Shown: piece by piece, positions 1-5,309 of the stretch
Layout of the letters: every line of letters begins with the position of its first letter
How positions within the stretch are numbered: position 1 is the stretch's first letter
NCBI GenBank assembly: GCA_007122045.1
Contig: SKJM01000359.1
Location: forward strand, 1-7,945
DNA from: Planctomycetales bacterium
Lineage (GTDB): Bacteria; Planctomycetota; Planctomycetia; Pirellulales; Thermoguttaceae
DNA: 7,945 nt
Direction: 5' to 3'
Program-made: the position numbers and the translations under genes
The notes under the pieces: model-generated
What the model saw: the letters and a program-made list of their open reading frames with translations, nothing else
Databases searched by the model: none
What the model was told of the DNA's origin: nothing

Positions 1-260
1 AGGTCGGCCGCTTCATACTCGCGCAGCACGCTCGTGCGGCGGACCGTCGGGCAGAACCGGCGTTCGCCCAGCAGGTTCTCGTGGATCCGCTGACGGCGAA
101 CTCGGCGCGGCGCCCGGGCGGTGTATTGTTCTTCCGTATCGAGCAGGTCAATGTAGTTGCCCTGCTTCAGGTCGGCCAGCGGAAGCGTCCTGCCGGTCAG
201 GAACTCGTAGAGGAACCAGAGACGCCGGGCATACTTGCCGGTCGGCTTGTGCCTGACAAA
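1..260 (-). pseudogene. Fic-family protein, 5'-truncated fragment, continues past the left edge
   Basis: The minus strand from 260 down to the window edge reads as 86 open codons containing KYARRLWFLYEFLTGR, GNYIDLLD and ENLLGERRFCPTVRRT. I recognise these, from memory, as the region preceding the catalytic domain in one class of Fic (AMP-transferase) proteins. The HPFxxGNGR catalytic loop would lie beyond the edge and is not visible. An in-frame TAA at 261-263 closes the frame just upstream of the homology, and no ATG, GTG or TTG with a ribosome site precedes the conserved part. Other frames between 264 and 328 give nothing resembling an N-terminus of this family. Full-length relatives should carry roughly a hundred or more residues ahead of this block, so the gene appears to have lost its 5' end. 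It lies downstream of the hydrolase on the same strand. A sequencing frameshift or a non-standard start are alternatives. Confidence 0.6.
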
Positions 261-328
261 TTACGGGGCCGCCAAAACGGTTGCATCCTGCCTGCCAGCG
301 AAAAACAAGCTTACACAGACCAATTCTC

Positions 329-1015
329 CTACGGCGCGGCTTGCCCGTCGAGCGCCTTGCGGATGAATGCGTTCACCTCGGCCGGGTGCGTCATGTTGAT
401 CAGGTGGCCGCCACCCGGGACGACCGCGTCGGCCTCGACCTTCGACACCGGTATGAGCAGGTCGCGCCGGCCGTGAATCTGCCGGACGGGCACCCCGGGC
501 GGGGGCGAGGGCTCCCAGTGAAGGATCGTCGTCAGCGCCCACTTCATGAAGGCCGGATCGGCCTCCTTGAACATCGCAACGAAGGAGTTTCGCTGCCGGG
601 TCTTCAGGTTCGTCAGCAGTTCGAGCGCCAGGGGTGAGAGCATCTTCGCCACGCGCAACGTGCCGGGCAGCATGGCGGGCGCCACCGGGCGCGTGGCGCG
701 CAGCAGCGACCGCACCGCCCGCCGGCTCCGGCAGCTTGCAATCTGCACCACCACCGCCGGCCGCAGCCGCCGCGCCGCCTCGTACGCCACCATCCCGCCG
801 AACGACACCCCGCCCAGCACCACGGGCCCATCGCCTTCCGACAGCGGGGCGATGACCTCGGCCATGCGGGCGGCGTAGTGCGGCAGCGATTCCTTCGGCT
901 CCGGCGGCAGCCAGTCGGGCACCCGCAAGTGCGGAAACGCCTCACGTTGCGGCTCGAACAGCCGCCCGTCGGCCCCCACGCCCGGCAGTAGAATGAGTCG
1001 AAACGGTTCGTCCAT
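329..1015 (-). CDS. Alpha/beta-fold hydrolase
   Basis: The 228-residue product is a single-domain alpha/beta hydrolase. The opening strand and oxyanion-hole loop are LILLPGVGADGRLF (residues 7-20). The nucleophile elbow GVSFGG places the catalytic Ser at residue 71. The likely acid is Asp185 in HGRRDLLIP, and the base is His204 in GGGHLINMTHP. All three triad positions are therefore present in the right order, and the length is normal for a hydrolase with a small lid. There is no signal peptide or membrane segment, so it should be cytoplasmic. Substrate (ester, thioester, amide or C-C bond) cannot be told from sequence. It begins 27 bases after the sulfatase stop and is probably co-transcribed with it. 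The only ribosome-site-like sequence, GAGGG (complement of 1028-1032), lies 12 bases before the ATG and inside an intercistronic hairpin. Confidence 0.87.
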   Translation of the reverse strand: MDEPFRLILLPGVGADGRLFEPQREAFPHLRVPDWLPPEPKESLPHYAARMAEVIAPLSEGDGPVVLGGVSFGGMVAYEAARRLRPAVVVQIASCRSRRAVRSLLRATRPVAPAMLPGTLRVAKMLSPLALELLTNLKTRQRNSFVAMFKEADPAFMKWALTTILHWEPSPPPGVPVRQIHGRRDLLIPVSKVEADAVVPGGGHLINMTHPAEVNAFIRKALDGQAAP

Positions 1016-1024
1016 ACGTTGAGC

Positions 1025-1042
1025 CGGCCCTCGGCGGGGCCG
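1025..1042 (-). promoter_or_regulatory. Intercistronic hairpin between the sulfatase and hydrolase genes
   Basis: CGGCCC at 1025-1030 pairs perfectly with GGGCCG at 1037-1042 across a 6-base loop. On the transcribed minus strand the hairpin starts on the base after the sulfatase stop codon (1043-1045) and ends 9 bases before the hydrolase ATG. There is no T-run after it, so it is unlikely to be an efficient terminator. Protection or processing of the mRNA 3' end, or control of hydrolase translation (it covers the only GAGGG motif), are inferences. Confidence 0.4.
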
Positions 1043-2497
1043 TCAAGAGGAGGGCGCCTTCACCCGCGGCGTGGGATTCTCATACCGTCCGGCGGGTCGC
1101 TGTCCGGCGCCCGGGCGGTCCACGTCGCCCAGTTCCGCCCGGCCTTGTTCGGCAAGCTGTTCGAGGCGCTCGACGATTTCCGGATGGCGGTCGGCCAGGT
1201 TCCGCTCGCTGCCAGTGTCTTCCACGACGTTGAACAGCAAGGGCGGCGACGGGCCCGGGCCCCGGTGGTGCGGGTGCCGCCTGGGCTTCGCCAGCGGCAC
1301 AAACAGCTTCCACGGACCGCTGCGCACCGCCTGAAGCTGGTCGCCGCGATAGTAGTAGAACACCTCGTGGGGCGATCGGGCGCCCGGCTCGGCGAACAGC
1401 AGCGGCCGGATGTCCTTGCCGTCGATCACCCGGTCGTCCGGCGGCCCGGCGCCCGCCAGCAGGGCGAAGGTGGGCATCAGGTCCATGGCGGTGGCCATTT
1501 CGTCACAGGTGGTTCGGCCGGGAATCCGCCCCGGCCACCAGAAGATGGTTGGCAGGCGGAACCCGCCTTCCGCGGTGGTGTAGCCGGCTCCGAACAGGGG
1601 CTCGTTCGAGCCGCGGCTCGGGTCGCCGGGTTTGCCGGTGGTCGGCGCGCCATTGTCGGAGGTCCAAATGACGAGCGTTTGTTCCTCGAGTTCCAGTTCG
1701 CGGAGCTTATCGAGGATCTGCCCCAGGGCCCAATCGAGTTCCTCGATGGCGTCGCCCCAAGGTCCGTTCTTGCTTTTGCCGCGAAACGCCTCGCTGGCGA
1801 ACGGGGCCCGCGTACTGCCCGGCATGGCGTGCGGCAGGTACAGGAAGAACGGCCGGTTGCGGTTCGTCTCGATGAAGGCCAGCGCCCGCTCGGTTTCGCG
1901 CCGCGTAAGCTCGTTGCGGTCGACCGGGGCCTCGATCACCTGCTCGTCGAGCATCAGCGGCAGCGGCGGCCACTGGCCGGGCGGGCGCCGGTCGGCCGTC
2001 ATGTCGTCGCTGTAGGGAACGCCGAAGTATGCGTCGAACCCCTGGCGCGTGGGCAGGAAAGGCGGCTGGTCGCCAAGGTGCCACTTGCCGATGATGGTCG
2101 TCGCGTAGCCCCGGGCTTTCAGGACCTCGGCGATGGTGATTTCGTCGGGATGGAGCCCGTTCGGCGATACCGGCCGCAGCACAATGCCGTCAGGTTCGGG
2201 TTCCGCCAAGCCGACCCGCTGCGCGTAGCAGCCGGTCATGAAGCTGGCCCGCGACGGCGTGCACACGCCGGCGCTGGCGTAGAAGTGAGTAAACGTCCTC
2301 CCTTCGGCGGCCATCCGGTCGAGGTTGGGGGTGCGATGCACCTGGGAGCCGAACGGGCCGATGTCGCCGTAGCCGGCGTTGTCGGCCACCATGAGGATGA
2401 AATTGGGCGGGGACTGGGCCTCGTCGCGGCCGGGCTGGGCCCACGCCGCGGCTACCGGCAGGTGTGCGGCCAGCATGATGACGATCGGCCATTTCAT
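1043..2497 (-). CDS. Secreted arylsulfatase-type sulfatase (formylglycine-dependent)
   Basis: The 484-residue product is a type I sulfatase of normal length. A signal peptide of about 21 residues (hydrophobic core IVIMLAAHLPVAAA, likely cut after AWA) points to export. The sulfatase signature CTPSR (Cys79-Arg83) contains the Cys that becomes formylglycine. Other family marks are ADNAGYGD (39-45), GKWHLG (Lys138, His140), the PHAMP histidine (His223), TSDNG (Asp281, Asn282) and EGGFRLPTIFWWPG (310-323). It should cleave sulfate esters outside the cytoplasm; the sulfated substrate is unknown. Two departures from consensus are visible: the usual Asp-Asp metal pair reads Asp39-Asn40, and the Lys that normally precedes the TT-EGG segment aligns with Gly305. 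The start is supported by AAGGGAG (complement of 2505-2511), about 7 bases before the ATG. A maturase is not encoded here. It heads an operon with the downstream hydrolase. Confidence 0.95.
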   Translation of the reverse strand: MKWPIVIMLAAHLPVAAAWAQPGRDEAQSPPNFILMVADNAGYGDIGPFGSQVHRTPNLDRMAAEGRTFTHFYASAGVCTPSRASFMTGCYAQRVGLAEPEPDGIVLRPVSPNGLHPDEITIAEVLKARGYATTIIGKWHLGDQPPFLPTRQGFDAYFGVPYSDDMTADRRPPGQWPPLPLMLDEQVIEAPVDRNELTRRETERALAFIETNRNRPFFLYLPHAMPGSTRAPFASEAFRGKSKNGPWGDAIEELDWALGQILDKLRELELEEQTLVIWTSDNGAPTTGKPGDPSRGSNEPLFGAGYTTAEGGFRLPTIFWWPGRIPGRTTCDEMATAMDLMPTFALLAGAGPPDDRVIDGKDIRPLLFAEPGARSPHEVFYYYRGDQLQAVRSGPWKLFVPLAKPRRHPHHRGPGPSPPLLFNVVEDTGSERNLADRHPEIVERLEQLAEQGRAELGDVDRPGAGQRPAGRYENPTPRVKAPSS

Positions 2498-2539
2498 CGT
2501 GTTCTCCCTTCTTCGTGGACGGCAGGGGGTTAATGCACG

Positions 2540-2568
2540 AATTTACACGGGGGGCGCCGGAAGTGCAA
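2540..2568 (-). promoter_or_regulatory. Candidate sigma-70-type promoter for the sulfatase operon
   Basis: On the minus strand TTGCAC (complement of 2563-2568) and TAAATT (complement of 2540-2545) are separated by exactly 17 bases, with 3 of 6 and 4 of 6 matches to the -35 and -10 consensus. Transcription would start near 2533, giving a leader of about 36 bases before the sulfatase ATG. It stands out as an AT-rich island in GC-rich DNA, but such a partial match can occur by chance. Confidence 0.33.
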
Positions 2569-2853
2569 CGTTGTGGCTCTCGTCGCGCATCCTGGGGGTG
2601 GGCGCCCCTTCGCGCCCGCATGAATGCCCACGCCTTGCCCGGACGGATCGTTACGCTGCTCGATACCCTGCCGGGCTACCCGCGGGCCTCTCTTCGCGCG
2701 CCCCCTTATTTGTGCGCCAACGTACCAGCGTGAATTGCCCCCCTCTGGCGACCAAGCCCAAATTCGTTTGCGAACCCTGGCCCGCACCCCCAGCCTGAGG
2801 GGAAGAGTCACTGGTCTTGCCTTGGCCGGGGGTTTCGGCGAAACTACGCCGCC

Positions 2854-2894
2854 CGGTCGGCCCACGACCGTGGCCTGCGGCCTCGTTTCGAGGC
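2854..2894. repeat. Two adjacent perfect hairpins (inverted repeats)
   Basis: CGGTCG at 2854-2859 pairs with CGACCG at 2865-2870 across a 5-base loop. Nine bases later GCCTCG at 2880-2885 pairs with CGAGGC at 2889-2894 across TTT. Neither is followed by a T-run on either strand. They lie about 115-155 bases upstream of the lipoprotein start. They could be part of a 5' leader, an operator or a small RNA; short GC-rich palindromes also arise by chance at this composition. Confidence 0.3.
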
Positions 2895-3007
2895 GATTTG
2901 GTTTCCAGGTGCGGGCAAGCCGTATTCCAGAAACGGCACGCGGCGAGTGCCCGCTACCATGCCGCGGCCTGCACCCGGAAACGAAGAAGCCCGTTACAAA
3001 GCACCTC

Positions 3008-3667
3008 ATGCCCCGTCTTGTTGCGATAGCACTGCTGGCACTGCTCCCGTTCGGCTGCGCCCCGGCCGAGCCGTGGACCGTTCCCCCGGGGTCCGTGGCG
3101 CCCGGCGCCCTGGCTACGGCCACATTCAGCAACCCCTCCCATGTGGTGGTGACCGACCACGAGCTGTTATGGGAAACCGTGGCCGACGTGGTGGACGACT
3201 ACTTTCCCGACTTCCAACACGAAGAGCCGGTCCGGCAGATCGGCAATATATTCACCGAAGGCCGGCTGGAGACCTTCCCGCAGGGAAGCCCCACGCTGCT
3301 GGAACCGTGGCGCCCCGATGGGGTTGGCCGCTATGAGCGGCTGGAAAACACCCTCCAGTCGATGCGGCGGTTTGCCATCGTCCGCGTCATGCCGGCGCAG
3401 GGCGGGTTCCTGGTCGAGGTGGCCGTGTACAAGGAACTGGAAGACGTGCGGCAACCCGCCCGCGCCACGGCCGGCGCGGCCACCTTGCGCTACGACGAAT
3501 CGCTCGAAAGGGTTGTCGACCCTGTAACCGACCAGCCGATCCACCGGGGCTGGATTCCCAAGGGCCGCGACCTGTTGCTGGAGCAGACCATCCTCGCACA
3601 CCTGCACGAGCGGCTCGGCGTGCAGCCCGGCCGCTCCGTCACGGCTCCGCCGGTGGTCGGCTACTGA
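3008..3667 (+). CDS. Conserved planctomycete lipoprotein, function unknown
   Basis: The 219-residue product starts MPRLVAIALLALLPFGC, a short signal peptide ending in a Cys (residue 17) suited to lipidation, although Pro at -3 is not the usual lipobox residue. The mature part opens with a Pro/Ala-rich linker. A folded domain follows, with VVDDYFPDF, GRLETFPQG, LLEPWRPDGVGRYERLE and GGFLVEVAVYKELEDV, ending in an acidic-helix segment. I recall closely similar hypothetical proteins in Pirellulales, but no function is known to me and there are no catalytic motifs. The frame stays open upstream to 2624, but those 128 codons look non-coding. The ATG at 3008 is chosen because the signal peptide starts there, though no clear ribosome site precedes it. 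The gene converges on the histidine kinase with 4 bases between stops and has a strong hairpin 8 bases after its TGA. Confidence 0.85.
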   Translation: MPRLVAIALLALLPFGCAPAEPWTVPPGSVAPGALATATFSNPSHVVVTDHELLWETVADVVDDYFPDFQHEEPVRQIGNIFTEGRLETFPQGSPTLLEPWRPDGVGRYERLENTLQSMRRFAIVRVMPAQGGFLVEVAVYKELEDVRQPARATAGAATLRYDESLERVVDPVTDQPIHRGWIPKGRDLLLEQTILAHLHERLGVQPGRSVTAPPVVGY

Positions 3668-3671
3668 ACCG

Positions 3672-4508
3672 TCAGCCCGGCACGGTCGGCGAATCGGCCA
3701 TGCCGGGTTGATGGACGACCGGGGCGCCGAAGGAGGGCGGAGGGTCGGCTGGCCGGGCCGGCGGCAGCTTCAGCGTGAATGCCGTCCCCCGGCCCACCGT
3801 GCTGTCGACCCGAATGCGGCCCCGGTGCGACTCGATGATGTCGCGGCAGGTCGAAAGCCCCAGGCCCGTGCCGCCCTTCCCGCTGGTGTCGGGCCCGGTC
3901 TTGGTGGTGTAAAACGCGTCGAAGATGCGCGGCAGCTTGTCGGGCGGGATGCCCGCACCGAAGTCGCGCACGACCAGCTCGATCATGTCGCACTCCGGGT
4001 CGTGGCTGAGCTTGATCAGCAGCCGGCCGCCGCCGGGCATCGCCTGCCGCGCGTTGATCAGCAGGTTCAGCAGCACCTGTTGAATCTGATTGCCGTTGAC
4101 CAGTGCCTCGGGGATGGGACGGAACTGCTTCTCCACCCGAATCCGGTACTTGTTCATCTCGCGTTCCAGCAGCAGCAGCGTGTCTTCGATCAGGCGGGTC
4201 AGGTCGGTCGGTTCCTGGCCGGCTGCGCGGTTTCGGGCAAGGCCGAGCACGGTATTGGTGATCTTGGCCGCGCGGTTGCCCGCCGCGAGGATTTTGTCGA
4301 ACGCCTTATCGCGGGTAGCCGCGTCGCGATGCCGCAGCCCGAGCTTCGCGTAGTTGATGATGGTCATCAGGACGTTGTTGAACTCGTGGGTGGTGGTGCT
4401 CACCAACTCGCCCAGGGCCGTGAGTTTCTGGGCCTCGGCAAGGCGTTGCTTGAGGAATTCGACCTGCTGTTCGAGCGTGTGAGGATCGGTAGGTTCCGGG
4501 TGTTCCAC
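3672..4508 (-). CDS. Soluble sensor histidine kinase, NtrB-like, GTG start
   Basis: The 278-residue product is a two-component histidine kinase. A coiled-coil-like N-terminus (about 10-35) leads into the dimerisation and phosphoacceptor helix, with the H-box TTTHEFNNVLMTI placing the phosphorylated His at residue 41. The ATP-binding domain follows: N-box NLLINARQA (Asn151), G1 box DFGAGIP (Asp181-Pro187), F-box FDAFYTTK (195-202) and G2 box GGTGLGLS (211-218). It ends in a Pro-rich tail. There is no membrane segment, PAS, GAF or HAMP domain, so signal input must come from a partner or the short N-terminus. The frame is open to 4736, but a GAGGAG site (complement of 4515-4520) 6 bases before GTG at 4508 fixes the start just ahead of the conserved part. 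No response regulator is encoded in the window. The EFNN H-box places it near the NtrB-like group; the output is unknown. Confidence 0.92.
   Translation of the reverse strand: MEHPEPTDPHTLEQQVEFLKQRLAEAQKLTALGELVSTTTHEFNNVLMTIINYAKLGLRHRDAATRDKAFDKILAAGNRAAKITNTVLGLARNRAAGQEPTDLTRLIEDTLLLLEREMNKYRIRVEKQFRPIPEALVNGNQIQQVLLNLLINARQAMPGGGRLLIKLSHDPECDMIELVVRDFGAGIPPDKLPRIFDAFYTTKTGPDTSGKGGTGLGLSTCRDIIESHRGRIRVDSTVGRGTAFTLKLPPARPADPPPSFGAPVVHQPGMADSPTVPG
3676..3707 (+). terminator. Hairpin after the lipoprotein gene, terminator-like
   Basis: CCCGGCA (3676-3682) pairs with TGCCGGG (3701-3707). After one C-A mismatch the stem continues as GGTCGG (3684-3689) with TCGGCC (3694-3699), including two G-U pairs, around a CGAA tetraloop. 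On the plus strand this gives 13 pairs in 32 bases, starting 8 bases after the TGA. There is no real T-run, so termination would be of the non-canonical kind. It lies inside the last codons of the opposing kinase gene; on the minus strand the inner stem is weaker because the G-U pairs become A-C mismatches. Confidence 0.5.
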
Positions 4509-4588
4509 GTATGGCTCCTCGTTCAGTTGGGGGCAGGCGTTTCCAGGGCTTTGGGCCGATTCGCGCGGCGGTTGGCGATTTCCAGGAG

Positions 4589-4708
4589 TTCGTCGTTTCC
4601 GCGACGAAACCGGGACTGCCCTCCTCCGGCAGAAGCGTGCGTTGTGCAAGGCCCCCGGTCGCCCCGGTTTGCCAAGGCATGCTTCTTCTTGCTCTCTTGC
4701 CGAGAGCA
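4589..4708 (-). promoter_or_regulatory. Structured leader upstream of the histidine kinase
   Basis: Three perfect hairpins follow one another on the minus strand: 4690-4708 (arms TGCTCTC/GAGAGCA, 5-base loop), 4616-4632 (arms CTGCC/GGCAG, loop reading GGAGGAG on the minus strand) and 4589-4608 (arms TTCGTCG/CGACGAA, 6-base loop). A CTCCT on the minus strand (complement of 4584-4588) could pair with the AGGAG of the kinase ribosome site. Whether this is transcribed is unknown, and I matched no riboswitch class. Confidence 0.3.
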
Positions 4709-4792
4709 CTTGCCTTAACTCCAGTCGGCCAAACAAGTTAGGCCCTTTCCCCGTATCGTCGAACTCGACTAGGCGACTAAAACCGAACGGGC

Positions 4793-4798
4793 TATAAT
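4793..4798 (+). promoter_or_regulatory. Perfect -10 hexamer TATAAT
   Basis: This is a six-of-six match to the sigma-70 -10 box, pointing towards the 86-residue gene. No acceptable -35 hexamer lies 15-19 bases upstream and the extended -10 TG is absent. Two CGACTA direct repeats (4767-4772 and 4774-4779) sit where an activator could bind. If used, it would give a leader of about 205 bases. Confidence 0.3.
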
Positions 4799-4944
4799 CC
4801 GGCCGTCCCTATGAAAGTGCAGGGCGCCGATCATAACCTTGTGAAATCCGAGCACAATGGATCGCGTCAGGAGATGGAAGAGGGGAAAGGGGGAAAAGGG
4901 GAAAACACGATCTGGCAGTTAGCTTTGCGTTTCTTCCCCAGCCG

Positions 4945-4964
4945 GCCGGAACAACCATTCCGGC
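4945..4964 (+). promoter_or_regulatory. Hairpin in the leader of the 86-residue gene
   Basis: GCCGGAA (4945-4951) pairs perfectly with TTCCGGC (4958-4964) around CAACCA, ending 46 bases before the ATG at 5011. It does not cover the ribosome site and has no T-run. A role in mRNA stability or as a protein-binding element is possible but unproven. Confidence 0.3.
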
Positions 4965-5010
4965 GGCACCAATCCCCTCGAACAGCAACCAGAATCCCGG
5001 AGGTGCACGG

Positions 5011-5271
5011 ATGCACACGGCGGAAACCCTCGAACACGCGTTGAATCTGGCAGCGCGCTTAGGCTACGACATTCGCCACGAATGGTTCGGCGGCAGCGGC
5101 GGAGGCGGCTGCGTCCTGAAAGGGCGCAAACTGCTGTTGATCGACTTGGCGCTCGGCACGGCCGACCAACTCGACCAGGTCCTCGACGCTCTGCGCCACG
5201 ACCCCGAAGCCCCCAAGCTGCCAATGCCCCACCCGTTGCGCGAACTGCTCAAAACCCGGCGCAGTGCGTAG
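5011..5271 (+). CDS. Conserved small protein of unknown function (86 residues)
   Basis: The product has an N-terminal helix (ETLEHALNLAARLGYDIR, 5-22), a Trp-Phe followed by the flexible loop GGSGGGGC (27-34), a hydrophobic strand LLLIDLAL (41-48), a helix DQLDQVLDALR (52-62) and a Pro-rich then basic tail. No signal peptide or membrane segment is seen. I recall similar small proteins in planctomycetes but know of no function. The single Cys34 in the Gly-rich loop is the most obvious candidate functional residue. This is among the best-supported starts in the window: GGAGGTG at 4999-5005 lies 5 bases before the ATG, suggesting strong translation. It converges with nadD, 8 bases between stops, and a hairpin begins 7 bases after its TAG. 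Confidence 0.82.
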   Translation: MHTAETLEHALNLAARLGYDIRHEWFGGSGGGGCVLKGRKLLLIDLALGTADQLDQVLDALRHDPEAPKLPMPHPLRELLKTRRSA

Positions 5272-5278
5272 CTTGCCA

Positions 5279-5309
5279 TTCATCGGTAAAGCCGGTGCCC
5301 GGCGATGAA
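5279..5309 (+). terminator. Hairpin at the convergent junction with nadD, terminator-like
   Basis: TTCATCG (5279-5285) pairs with CGATGAA (5303-5309), and an inner CCGG (5292-5295) pairs with CCGG (5299-5302) around TGC, leaving a one-sided bulge of GTAAAG. It starts 7 bases after the TAG of the 86-residue gene and contains the nadD stop codon (complement of 5280-5282). It has no T-run on either strand. It could shape the 3' ends of both transcripts. Confidence 0.4.

Larger units (their letters stand above)
2498..3007. other. Non-coding stretch of 510 bases between the divergent sulfatase and lipoprotein genes
   Basis: Open frames run through this stretch on both strands, but their translations are rich in Arg, Pro and Gly, lack conserved motifs and have no ribosome sites, so I treat them as by-products of high GC. 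The sulfatase-proximal end holds a candidate promoter (2540-2568). Two neighbouring hairpins occur at 2854-2870 and 2880-2894. No tRNA, IS end or long direct repeat was seen. The promoter of the lipoprotein gene is presumably in the last 150 bases, but I could not identify one convincingly. Confidence 0.5.
4509..5010. other. Non-coding stretch of 502 bases holding two divergent leaders
   Basis: No credible gene is seen. On the kinase side (minus) there are three short perfect hairpins at 4690-4708, 4616-4632 and 4589-4608, then the GAGGAG ribosome site. On the plus side there is a perfect TATAAT at 4793-4798, a purine tract with three G-runs (4882-4901) and a hairpin at 4945-4964 ahead of the GGAGGTG site of the 86-residue gene. 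A 77-codon plus frame at 4811-5044 overlaps that gene's start out of frame and lacks a ribosome site, so it is not annotated. Confidence 0.5.

Noticed and set aside
1019..2533. 504-codon open frame on the plus strand
   Set aside because: It is antisense to the clearly recognisable sulfatase; its translation is rich in Arg, Gly and Val with no motif. High GC leaves the complementary frame open.
2624..3007. Upstream extension of the lipoprotein frame by 128 codons
   Set aside because: The extension has no motif, and a lipoprotein signal peptide begins at the ATG at 3008, which would be buried if the long form were real.
2530..3132. 200-codon minus-strand frame in the gap, overlapping the lipoprotein start
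   Set aside because: The composition looks non-coding (Arg, Gly and Pro rich), there is no ribosome site, and it is antisense to a signal peptide that is clearly coding.
3708..4718. 336-codon open frame on the plus strand
   Set aside because: It is antisense to the histidine kinase and has no recognisable domain or ribosome site.
4509..4736. Upstream extension of the kinase frame by 76 codons to an ATG at 4736
   Set aside because: The residues are Arg/Pro-rich and unlike a sensor domain, while GAGGAG sits 6 bases before the GTG at 4508.
4877..4906. Purine-rich G-run tract as a CRISPR-like or tandem repeat array
   Set aside because: There are only three short, uneven G-runs over about 30 bases, with no spacer and no repeat unit of useful length.
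4811..5044. 77-codon plus-strand frame in the kinase/small-gene gap
   Set aside because: It has no ribosome site, includes a repetitive purine tract and overlaps the well-supported start at 5011 in another frame.
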